DNA of 12,843 nt from Bacteroidales bacterium UBA3764 (GTDB lineage: Bacteria; Bacteroidota; Bacteroidia; Bacteroidales; UBA932): positions 1 to 12,843 of the forward strand of contig DFFY01000074.1 of assembly GCA_002371115.1 (NCBI GenBank), in the 5' to 3' direction. The notes beneath the pieces were generated by a model. It was given only the letters and a program-made list of their open reading frames with translations. It was not told where the DNA came from and did no database searches. A program made the translations under genes and the position numbers. This document shows positions 1-6,693 of this stretch, piece after piece; position 1 is the first letter of the stretch, and each line of letters opens with the position of its first letter.

Positions 1-2582
1 TGCTGCGGGAAAGGAATCTCGATTCCGTTCTCGTTGAAGGCATTGTAAATGGCCTCACGGGCCGCAGCCGGGAAGGAACCGTACGTATCCACCGTTGTAT
101 ATAGCAGAATGAGCAGGTCCACGGAACTGTCCCCGAAATTGGATACCCGAACCGTAACCCCCTTCCGCGAGTTTACCACTTCGCGGCCGTACTTGTCCTT
201 CACCATCAGCGGCTTCAGGGCCTCCAGAATCACCTGGCGGGCCTTTTCCACATCTGTACCGTACTTGACACCCACCGTAAAGGTTACCAACTGGTAAGAG
301 TTGTTGCGGGTGAGGTTCTTGAAGTTCTTGCCAAACATGTCCGAGTTGGTGAAGAAGATGATGGAACCGTCAATGGCCTCGATCTGGGTGCTCTGATAAC
401 TCAGGCCCACTACCGTACCGCGGATGCCGTCACATTCCACCGTATCGCCCACGCGGACGCGTCCGCTCATGAGTTGTACGCCGTAGAAGAAGTTGTTCAG
501 GATGTCCTTCATGGCAAAACCGAGGCCGGTTGCCAGACCCGTGGAGACCAGGGCAAGGCCGGAGGCGGGGATTTTCAGAATCAGGAAAACCACTACTGCA
601 TACACCCCCCACACCAACAGCGTAATAATGTTGTTGGCCAGGTTGAAGTTGATGTCCGTCTCCTTGAAGGCCACGCCTTCCCCTATCTTGCGGATGGCCG
701 CCTTGGTTCTCCACACGCGATAGAACGCCTTGGCCGCATACACAATGTAGCGGAACAGGAAGAACAGGCACACCACAACCACCAGATTGAACAACGACAT
801 CGAGAATCCGCCCTCGGCGGCCGCATGGACAAAGGGCTTGAAGAAGATGTCCTGCGCTACTGTGGTGAAATTGAACACGTTGCAAGCCATGAACACCGCA
901 CACGGGAAGGAAAGGACGCCCAACTGTGGCGCCACCGTCCGCTTCAGGAAGTCGTACAGCCAGGTAACCTCAATATAGGCACCCGAATCCTTGGAAAGCG
1001 GCAGCGACGGATTGTTCTGCCGATACTGCAGCTTGCGTTCCTTCACATGGCTTTCATGATAGCGCGTAAGCAGCTCGCTGAGCGCTATGAGCGTTTCCAG
1101 CAGCGCCAGCTGGAACATCCACCAGATCATCAGGAGCAGGGAGCCCATCACCAAGCCGGCCCAGGAAATCATGGTGGCCACAAACATGACGCCGGCTCCC
1201 GCCCACAGCAGCCATTTGTCCTCCGCAGCCACATTCTTGAGCTTGGTGGAGGCCACCCGGAACTGCCAGACGGTGAAAACGAGGATGAGCGCCGGGTACA
1301 GCAGGTCGATGACGCTGTTGGGGATGAAGATAATCCGGAAATAGATGATGATGAACGCCATGATGAGCGTAGGCAGGTACGCCCGGATGGTCAGGTGGTT
1401 CTGGTTGTGCTCCAGCCGGATGAGCAGCGAGGTGAAGATGGCGGCGATGAGCCAGGCGAATTCCCCCATCATGCCCAGCGAACGCTGGATGAAGACATTG
1501 TCTGTCATTTGCGTATTCACCAGCAGGAAAATCCCGAACAGGACATCTCCCAACAGGGCAATCACCATGCCCTTGCGCTGCATGAACCATTCCGAGCGGA
1601 ACAGCGGCGTTTTCTTCAGGCCCACATTGACGATGAGCGTAGCCAGGGCCGTTGCGCCCACCAAGATAAGCAGCAGCAGGAACGAGTATAAATACACGCT
1701 GGAGCCGCGCCAGGAACTGACGACCTGCTGCTCGGGGATGTCCTCCAGCTGGAGGCTGTACCGGCTCTTGAGGTCTGCCAGGGCCCTTTTGAAGCGGAAC
1801 GGGAAGCGCTTGAGGGTTTTGAAGTAATTTCCCTGCCCTTTCACAAAAAGCTTCTCCTGTACGGCGGCATAGCGCTCCTGGGCATAGTCATACGCACTGC
1901 GCAGGAGTTCGTCCGTCTGCTGATAATACTCGTTGTCCTTTTCTATCTGCTGGAGCTGCTGCCAGTAATAAGCGACAATCTGCTCCGCCACAAACAGGCA
2001 GCTGTCGCGCATGGCAATGGTTTCGTCGTCCATGCGCAGTACCAGGGAATCTCGGACAAACTCAGGCGTAAGCACCTCTGTATGAACCGTGTCTGCCTGC
2101 GCAAGGGCCACAGAAGCGGAATCCAGTGCAACGGCGATATCCTGCTTTTGGACAATTTGTTCCGCCGTGCGCTCCGGCGGCATTTTCCGGAGGGTATGCA
2201 CCAGGCGGTTGTAGCGGTCCATCTCCGACGTCAGGGAAGCTTTTATCTCCGCGTAGGGCGTGTTCTGCCCCTTGAAACGCTCGTACTGCTTGGTAATCTC
2301 GTTGAGCGCGAAGGTGAGGTCGAAGGTGTTCTCCGACGCCTGCGAATACAGCATCACGGAAAGTTCGTTGCATTCATCCACCTGCGCGGCCAGGCGCTTA
2401 TGCTGCTCCTGGATGCGTTTTTCCGCGCTGCCGCTGAACTTGATGAGGTTGGCGTAGTTTTCCTTGAGCTCCATCAGGAGCACCGTGAGCGTGTGGTTCA
2501 GGTTATCCTCCTTGAACACCGCGCCCATCGGCCAAACCGCCAGCAGGACCCCCAGGGCGGCTATCAGTCCTTTTTTTCTCAT
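1..2582 (-). CDS. Large MscS-family mechanosensitive ion channel (3' end off the window)
   Basis: This is an open frame of 860 codons from ATG at 2582 to the left edge with no stop. It encodes a multi-domain MscS-like channel that would release solutes across the inner membrane on hypo-osmotic shock. Residues 1-21 look like a signal peptide (MRKKGLIAALGVLLAVWPMG). Residues 22-290 are a hydrophilic, probably periplasmic helical region. About ten hydrophobic segments follow between 295 and 670. The pore helix is Gly/Ala-rich (about 674-704, ending MKDILNNFFYG), and the MscS beta domain follows at about 705-750 (VRVGDTVE, then IDGSIIFFTNSDMF). The C-terminus visible at the edge, IEIPFPQ, is the usual end of the MscS fold, so only a few residues should be missing. 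The layout resembles the long MscK/MscM type rather than short MscS. The start overlaps the serB stop as ATGA, so the two are probably co-transcribed and translationally coupled. The family call is firm; gating behaviour is inferred. Confidence 0.93.
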   Translation of the reverse strand, partial: MRKKGLIAALGVLLAVWPMGAVFKEDNLNHTLTVLLMELKENYANLIKFSGSAEKRIQEQHKRLAAQVDECNELSVMLYSQASENTFDLTFALNEITKQYERFKGQNTPYAEIKASLTSEMDRYNRLVHTLRKMPPERTAEQIVQKQDIAVALDSASVALAQADTVHTEVLTPEFVRDSLVLRMDDETIAMRDSCLFVAEQIVAYYWQQLQQIEKDNEYYQQTDELLRSAYDYAQERYAAVQEKLFVKGQGNYFKTLKRFPFRFKRALADLKSRYSLQLEDIPEQQVVSSWRGSSVYLYSFLLLLILVGATALATLIVNVGLKKTPLFRSEWFMQRKGMVIALLGDVLFGIFLLVNTQMTDNVFIQRSLGMMGEFAWLIAAIFTSLLIRLEHNQNHLTIRAYLPTLIMAFIIIYFRIIFIPNSVIDLLYPALILVFTVWQFRVASTKLKNVAAEDKWLLWAGAGVMFVATMISWAGLVMGSLLLMIWWMFQLALLETLIALSELLTRYHESHVKERKLQYRQNNPSLPLSKDSGAYIEVTWLYDFLKRTVAPQLGVLSFPCAVFMACNVFNFTTVAQDIFFKPFVHAAAEGGFSMSLFNLVVVVCLFFLFRYIVYAAKAFYRVWRTKAAIRKIGEGVAFKETDINFNLANNIITLLVWGVYAVVVFLILKIPASGLALVSTGLATGLGFAMKDILNNFFYGVQLMSGRVRVGDTVECDGIRGTVVGLSYQSTQIEAIDGSIIFFTNSDMFGKNFKNLTRNNSYQLVTFTVGVKYGTDVEKARQVILEALKPLMVKDKYGREVVNSRKGVTVRVSNFGDSSVDLLILLYTTVDTYGSFPAAAREAIYNAFNENGIEIPFPQ

Positions 2583-3814
2583 AGTTTTCCCTGTTCTCCC
2601 AGATGGGAATCCTTAAAGCCGATAAAATACAGTACACCGTCCAGGCCTATCGTGCTGATGCTCTGGCGGGCATTCGCCTTCACGCGCGGCTTGGCATGGA
2701 ACGCAATGCCCAGGCCGGCCTCGTTGAGCATGGGCAGGTCATTGGCGCCGTCGCCCACGGCGATGGTCTGGGCAATATTCACTTTTTCCGTCTGGGCAAT
2801 CAGGCGCAGCAAGTCTGCCTTCCGGCGGCCGTCCACCACGTCACCCACATACCGGCCGGTGAGTTTGCCGTCCTCACCCACTTCCAGTTCATTGGCATAG
2901 ACATAGTCAATCCCATATTTGCGCTGCAGGTATTCGCCAAAGAAGGTGAATCCGCCGCTCAGGATGGCAATCTTGTAGCCACAGGTCTTGAGCACGCTCA
3001 TCAGGCGGTCGGTGCCTTCCGTAATGGGAAGGTGTTCTGCAATATCCTGCATGACGCTGATATCCAATCCTTTGAGCAACGCCACGCGCTGGGTGAAACT
3101 TTCCTTGAAGTCGATTTCTCCGCGCATGGCACGCTCGGTGATGGCGGCCACCTGGTCATATACGCCGTGGCGGCGAGCCAGCTCGTCGATGCACTCCGCC
3201 TGAATGAGCGTGGAGTCCATATCGAAACAGATAAGGCGGCGCATGCGGCGGTACATGTCGTCCTTCTGGAAGGAAAAGTCCATGCCGGCTTCCGCGCTCA
3301 TGGCCATCAGGTCCTTCTGGACGGCATTTTTATCCTCTGCCGACAAGAAACCGCGTAGCGAGAATTCCACGCAGGCGCGCACGTTCCTTTCCGGATGCAT
3401 GATGCTCATGCGGCCCGTGAGGCGCTTGATAGCGTCTATGTTGAGGCCGTACCGGCTGATGACATTGGCGGCGGCCTGGATTTGCTCGGCGCTCAGGCTG
3501 CGCCCAATCAGCGTAAGAATGTACCGGTTGCGGCCCTGGCGGCCGGCCCAGGCCTCATAATCCTGGTCCGACACCGGTTCGAAACCAATGCTCACGGCCA
3601 GCTCCGTCGCCTTGAAAAGCAACTCTTTCATCACCTGCCCCGAATGCCGGTCATCGATCCGGATCAGGATACCCAGCGACAGCGTATTATGGATGACCGC
3701 TTGCCCGATATCCAGGATCTGGGCATCGTAGCGGGCCAGGATGGCCATGACTTGTGCGGTAAGACCTACGCGGTCAACACCGGAAATGCGGATTAATATC
3801 TGTTCTTCTTTCAT
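2579..3814 (-). CDS. serB: Phosphoserine phosphatase with ACT-type N-terminal region
   Basis: SerB hydrolyses O-phosphoserine to serine, the last step of the phosphorylated serine pathway. The protein has 411 residues. An ACT-like region opens it (residues 4-80, ILIRISGVDRVGLTAQVMA), a second ACT-like stretch follows (about 97-180), and the HAD phosphatase domain is at about 192-400. HAD motifs are complete: DMDST at 198-202 (nucleophile D198, acid D200), SGG at 286-288, K332, and GDGAND at 354-359. I place the start at ATG 3814 because the protein from there begins directly with the first ACT strand. An extension to a TTG at 3859 would add 15 residues encoded by a palindromic repeat (MSFRAKPRNL...), a recurrent false extension in this phylum. 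The ACT region may sense serine or another amino acid, which is an inference from the family. The stop overlaps the start of the channel gene by 4 bases. Confidence 0.95.
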   Translation of the reverse strand: MKEEQILIRISGVDRVGLTAQVMAILARYDAQILDIGQAVIHNTLSLGILIRIDDRHSGQVMKELLFKATELAVSIGFEPVSDQDYEAWAGRQGRNRYILTLIGRSLSAEQIQAAANVISRYGLNIDAIKRLTGRMSIMHPERNVRACVEFSLRGFLSAEDKNAVQKDLMAMSAEAGMDFSFQKDDMYRRMRRLICFDMDSTLIQAECIDELARRHGVYDQVAAITERAMRGEIDFKESFTQRVALLKGLDISVMQDIAEHLPITEGTDRLMSVLKTCGYKIAILSGGFTFFGEYLQRKYGIDYVYANELEVGEDGKLTGRYVGDVVDGRRKADLLRLIAQTEKVNIAQTIAVGDGANDLPMLNEAGLGIAFHAKPRVKANARQSISTIGLDGVLYFIGFKDSHLGEQGKL

Positions 3815-3829
3815 ACAATTTAAGGTTTT

Positions 3830-3857
3830 GAGATTCCTCGGCTTCGCTCGGAATGAC
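3830..3857 (-). repeat. Short palindromic repeat, variant A, in the serB leader
   Basis: This is a 28-base element. On the minus strand it starts GTCATTCCGAGCGAAGC and ends GAGGAATCTC. ATTCC and GGAAT near its ends can pair, with GCGAAGC in the centre. It is the same length as the copy at 5905-5932 and agrees with it except at base 6 and a block near the 3' end, where the stem bases change on both sides (ATTCC/GGAAT here, ATAC/GTAT there). It lies between the predicted serB promoter and the serB start, so it would be in the 5' untranslated leader. Confidence 0.8.
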
Positions 3858-3865
3858 AATTATTG

Positions 3866-3873
3866 CAAAAATA
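3866..3873 (-). promoter_or_regulatory. Predicted -7 box of serB promoter
   Basis: On the minus strand this reads TATTTTTG, a full match to the Bacteroidota -7 consensus TAnnTTTG. Transcription would start near 3859-3861, giving serB a leader of roughly 45 bases that contains palindromic repeat variant A. I see no convincing -33 TTTG at the usual distance, so this is a prediction only. Confidence 0.45.
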
Positions 3874-3888
3874 CGGAAAATTTCCGTA
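3872..3888. promoter_or_regulatory. Perfect palindrome between divergent promoters (candidate operator)
   Basis: TACGGAAA-A-TTTCCGTA has 8-base arms and a single central base. It overlaps the last bases of the predicted serB -7 box and the first bases of the predicted -7 box of the CNNM gene. That position would suit a repressor controlling both directions. No regulator gene is nearby, so its partner is unknown. Confidence 0.4.
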
Positions 3889-3917
3889 AATTTGTACGTT
3901 TATATTGAACGTTATCT

Positions 3918-4979
3918 ATGGCGCTGTTACTTTTCTACCTTCTTCTGACAATGGGCATTTCTTTTTTGTGCTCATTGCTGGAGTCGGTACTGATGTCCAC
4001 CCCCATCTCCTACATCACCATGAAGCAGGACGATGGAGACCGGAACGCGGCCCTGTTCGCCCGCATGAAACAGGACCCGGACCGGCCGCTCAGCGCCATC
4101 CTGTCCCTGAACACCATCGCCAATACGCTGGGCGCCGCGGCGGTGGGCCATCAGGCCACCCTGCTTTCCGGAGAGCACTGGTTCGGCATCATCAGCGCCG
4201 CCATGACCCTCCTCATCCTGGTGTTCTCGGAAATCCTCCCCAAAAGCATCGGCACGTCCCATTGGAAGGACCTGCTGTGGCTGGCCAAGGTGATGCAATT
4301 CCTCGTTTATCTGCTGTATCCGGTGGTCTGGATCATCGAAAAGCTGCACAACAGCATCTCGGACGAGGAACCGGATACCGCCATCTCGCGTGAAGAGGTG
4401 AGCGCCATGGCCAACATCGGCGAGGAAGAAGGCGTGCTGGACAACAGCGAAAACAAAGTCATCCAGAACATTATCAAGCTGGACGATATCAAGGCGTCGG
4501 AGGTGATGACCCCGCGCATCGTGGCCAACATTGCCTCGGAAAACATGACGCTGCGGCAGTTCTACAAGCAGGAAGAACTTTCCCACAACTCCCGCATCCC
4601 CGTCTATGCGGAATCGCCGGAATTCATCACCGGTTACGTGATGCGCAACGACGTCCTGGAGTACCTGACGGAGGACAAGTTCGACACCCGGCTGCGCAGC
4701 ATCAAGCGCAAGATTGCCGCCTTCCATGAGGAAACCTCGGTGAGCGACGTCTGGGAAAGCCTCCTGCGCACCAAGGACCAGATTGCCTTAATCATTGACG
4801 ATTACGGCTGTTTTCAGGGCATCATCACGTTAGAAGACATTATCGAGACCATCCTGGGCATGGAAATCATCGACGAAAACGACACGGTGACGGACATGCA
4901 GCAGTATGCCAAGGAGCGCTGGCTCAAGCGCCAGAAGCAGTACAAACAGATTGTGCTCCCGGAGGAGGACGATGACTAG
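3918..4979 (+). CDS. CNNM/DUF21-CBS membrane protein lacking the C-terminal CorC_HlyC domain
   Basis: This is a 353-residue membrane protein of the CNNM/CorC group, which handles Mg2+ and Co2+ efflux (often mislabelled hemolysin). The DUF21 transmembrane domain covers residues 1-145, with family motifs LNTIANTLGAAAVG (64-77) and FSEILPKSIG (103-112). A CBS pair follows at about 190-320, from EVMTPR (195-200) to DDYGCFQGIITLEDIIETILGMEI (from 294). The protein then ends in a short charged tail (to EEDDD). Full-length bacterial relatives of about 420-440 residues carry a further CorC_HlyC domain, which is absent here. No frameshift is seen, so this is a naturally short form. The start at 3918 fits the promoter and puts the first membrane helix at the N-terminus. 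The last 8 bases overlap the next gene. Transport role is inferred from the family; the substrate is not certain. Confidence 0.9.
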   Translation: MALLLFYLLLTMGISFLCSLLESVLMSTPISYITMKQDDGDRNAALFARMKQDPDRPLSAILSLNTIANTLGAAAVGHQATLLSGEHWFGIISAAMTLLILVFSEILPKSIGTSHWKDLLWLAKVMQFLVYLLYPVVWIIEKLHNSISDEEPDTAISREEVSAMANIGEEEGVLDNSENKVIQNIIKLDDIKASEVMTPRIVANIASENMTLRQFYKQEELSHNSRIPVYAESPEFITGYVMRNDVLEYLTEDKFDTRLRSIKRKIAAFHEETSVSDVWESLLRTKDQIALIIDDYGCFQGIITLEDIIETILGMEIIDENDTVTDMQQYAKERWLKRQKQYKQIVLPEEDDD

Positions 4980-5385
4980 GCTCTTTTTCAATCCCCTCTC
5001 GGGACTCTTTTACTATCTCCAACCCAAGCGCCGCGCCCGCCGGAAGGCGCCTGCCGGGCCTCAGGTGGAGGCGCTCCGTGCCCGGGCCAAGGCGGAACTT
5101 CCCGCCCGGATAGCGGAACTGGCCGCGCTGCACGGCTTCACGTATGCACGCGTGCTGATAAAAAACAATGTGAGCAACTGGGGCAGCTGTTCGGTGAAAG
5201 GCAACATCAACCTGAATCTCAGGCTGGTAACGCTGCCGGAGGAACTCCGGGACTATGTGATGCTGCACGAGCTGTGCCACCTGAAGGAGATGAACCACGG
5301 GCCGCGTTTCCATGCCCTGCTGGAGTCCGTTTGCCCGGGCCACCGGATGCTGGAGAAAGAACTTAAGACGTACCGTATCCGCTAA
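4972..5385 (+). CDS. YgjP-type (DUF45) zinc metallopeptidase, short form
   Basis: This is a 137-residue protein of the YgjP/SprT-like metallopeptidase group. The zinc site is HELCH at 99-103 (H99, E100 catalytic, H103), with the likely third ligand H109 in MNHGPRF. The family stretch NNVSNWGSCSVKGNINLNLRL lies upstream at about 65-85, where the Trp-Gly-Ser-Cys core is typical. Relatives are usually near 230 residues. This one lacks most of the N-terminal beta-rich part and starts with a short hydrophobic and then basic segment (FYYLQPKRRARRK). The ATG at 4972 overlaps the preceding stop by 8 bases; the frame is open further upstream, but that extension would lie wholly in the CNNM gene and resembles nothing. 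The cellular substrate is unknown. Co-transcription with the CNNM gene is likely. Confidence 0.88.
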   Translation: MTRLFFNPLSGLFYYLQPKRRARRKAPAGPQVEALRARAKAELPARIAELAALHGFTYARVLIKNNVSNWGSCSVKGNINLNLRLVTLPEELRDYVMLHELCHLKEMNHGPRFHALLESVCPGHRMLEKELKTYRIR

Positions 5386-5398
5386 ACGGATTTTTCGC

Positions 5399-5406
5399 TA
5401 TCTTTG
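5399..5406 (+). promoter_or_regulatory. -7 box directly before the flavoprotein start
   Basis: TATCTTTG is a perfect Bacteroidota -7 box. Only 6 bases separate it from the ATG at 5413, so the transcript would begin at or within a base or two of the start codon, making the mRNA leaderless or nearly so. A -33 TTTG is not evident. Confidence 0.6.
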
Positions 5407-5412
5407 TAAGGA

Positions 5413-6693
5413 ATGCGACGCGTTGCCATCATAGGAGCCGGGGCCGCCGGTTGTTTCTGTGCCGTTCAGTTAAGGAGAATGGCACCGGAAGTGGCCGTGA
5501 CGCTGTTTGAGGCCGGTCCCAAGCCCATGGCCAAGCTGGCCGTTACGGGCGGCGGGCGCTGCAACCTCACCAATTCCTTTGCAGGTATCCGCTCTTTGGG
5601 AGAGGCCTATCCGCGCGGCGAACGCGTGCTGCAGCGGGCGCTGAAGGCGTTTTCGCCGGAGGATACCGTCCGCTGGTTCCAGGTGGAAGGCGTTCCGCTG
5701 GTGCTGCAGCCGGACCATTGCTGGTTTCCGCGCTCGCAGAACGCCCTGGACATTGTCCATTGCCTGGAACGCGGGATGCGCGGCGCCACGCTCCGCCTCC
5801 GCACCCCGGTGCTTTCGGTAAGAGATACACTCGGTCCTTCGGGCCTCGGTATGACAAACCCTGTCATACCGAATACTCCCTCTGTCATACCGAATACTCC
5901 CTCTGTCATACCGAGCGAAGCGAGTGTATCTCATTACACTGTAAACAACGAACCCTTCGACTACGTGGTGGTTACCACGGGCGGAGCCGCCAAGGGCCTG
6001 CCCTTTCTGGACGGCCTGGGGCTGGAGCTCATTCCGCCGGTTCCCTCCCTCTTCACTTTCACCGTACCGGACCCCGCCCTCCGTAGCCTCATGGGACTGG
6101 TCACGGAGGCTTCCGTGGGCCTTGCAGGGACTTCTTACAAAGCCGAAGGACCGCTCCTTATCACCGACTGGGGCCTCAGCGGCCCGGCCGTGCTCAAGCT
6201 CTCCTCCTACGCCGCCCGGCACCTGGCGGAGCAACAGTACAAGAGCACGGTGGTCATTAACTGGCTGAACGCCAGGGAGAACGAGGTGCGGGAACAGCTG
6301 CAGGAAATGGCATCGGCCAACCCGCAGAAACTGCTTGCCAACGTCCACCCCGTGCAGCAGCGCCTGTGGGAGCACCTCCTTGAGCGTGCCGGGCTCCGGG
6401 AAGGCCTCCGCTGGGCGGAACTGGGCACCAGGGGCCTGAACCGGCTCACCGCCACCCTCACCGCAGACAGCTATCCCCTCTCCGGAAAAAGCAAATTCCG
6501 GGAGGAGTTTGTGACGGCGGGCGGCGTCGCCCTCTCCAACATCCATTTATCGACCCTGGAAAGCAAACGGCATCCCGGCCTGTACTTTGCCGGAGAAGTG
6601 CTTGACATAGACGCCATTACCGGCGGATTCAACCTGCAGGCGGCCTGGAGTACGGGCTATGTCTGCGCCCAAAACATCGCAAAAAGCCTATGA
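5413..6693 (+). CDS. HI0933/YhiN-family FAD-dependent oxidoreductase with in-frame repeat insertion
   Basis: This is a 426-residue flavoprotein of the HI0933 family (YhiN/BaiN-like, often called NAD(P)/FAD-dependent or aminoacetone oxidase family). The N-terminal dinucleotide fold carries GAGAAG at 8-13. The family signature VTGGGRCNLTN is at 44-54, and the C-terminal FAD motif GEVLDIDAITGGFNLQ lies near residues 394-410, followed by AAWSTG. Residues 137-175 are foreign to the family: they are encoded by an array of palindromic repeats at 5822-5932, including VIPNTPS twice and then VIPSEAS. They sit in a loop between LRTPVLSV and the strand FDYVVVTTGG, where families of this fold tolerate length changes, so the enzyme may still be active. 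Its stop overlaps the rmuC start as ATGA. The substrate is not known from sequence. Confidence 0.93.
   Translation: MRRVAIIGAGAAGCFCAVQLRRMAPEVAVTLFEAGPKPMAKLAVTGGGRCNLTNSFAGIRSLGEAYPRGERVLQRALKAFSPEDTVRWFQVEGVPLVLQPDHCWFPRSQNALDIVHCLERGMRGATLRLRTPVLSVRDTLGPSGLGMTNPVIPNTPSVIPNTPSVIPSEASVSHYTVNNEPFDYVVVTTGGAAKGLPFLDGLGLELIPPVPSLFTFTVPDPALRSLMGLVTEASVGLAGTSYKAEGPLLITDWGLSGPAVLKLSSYAARHLAEQQYKSTVVINWLNARENEVREQLQEMASANPQKLLANVHPVQQRLWEHLLERAGLREGLRWAELGTRGLNRLTATLTADSYPLSGKSKFREEFVTAGGVALSNIHLSTLESKRHPGLYFAGEVLDIDAITGGFNLQAAWSTGYVCAQNIAKSL
5822..5932 (+). repeat. Compound palindromic repeat array inside the flavoprotein gene
   Basis: The array consists of four pieces. A 34-base copy in reverse orientation lies at 5822-5855. 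Two tandem 21-base units at 5862-5882 and 5883-5903 are identical and each begins with the element's first bases, TGTCATACCGA. A 28-base copy in forward orientation lies at 5905-5932. The outer arms GAGATACACTCG (5822-5833) and CGAGTGTATCTC (5921-5932) are perfect 12-base inverted repeats. The centre of the first copy can form the hairpin GGTCC-TTC-GGGCC. The whole array is read in frame as residues 137-174, with no stop. Confidence 0.9.

Larger units (their letters stand above)
3863..3894 (+). promoter_or_regulatory. Predicted promoter of the CNNM gene
   Basis: TAAATTTG at 3887-3894 matches the Bacteroidota -7 box TAnnTTTG. A TTG at 3863-3865 lies 21 bases upstream, compatible with a weak -33 element. 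The start codon is at 3918, giving a leader of about 17 bases. Confidence 0.5.

Noticed and set aside
474..1691. Long plus-strand open frame of 405 codons
   Set aside because: It is antisense to the MscS-type channel gene; its translation is rich in His, Gln, Asp and Arg with no recognisable domain, while the minus strand gives a complete channel.
3815..3859. N-terminal extension of SerB (MSFRAKPRNL...)
   Set aside because: It starts at TTG and is the translation of a palindromic repeat in the leader; the ACT region begins directly after ATG 3814.
3972..4727. Minus-strand open frame of 251 codons
   Set aside because: It is a shadow of the CNNM gene with no domain and no promoter.
5862..5932. 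CRISPR-like array
   Set aside because: The units are 21-base tandem copies without spacers, inside a coding frame, with no cas genes.
5822..5932. Frameshift or pseudogene in the flavoprotein
   Set aside because: The frame stays open through the insertion and both FAD-binding ends and all downstream motifs are intact.
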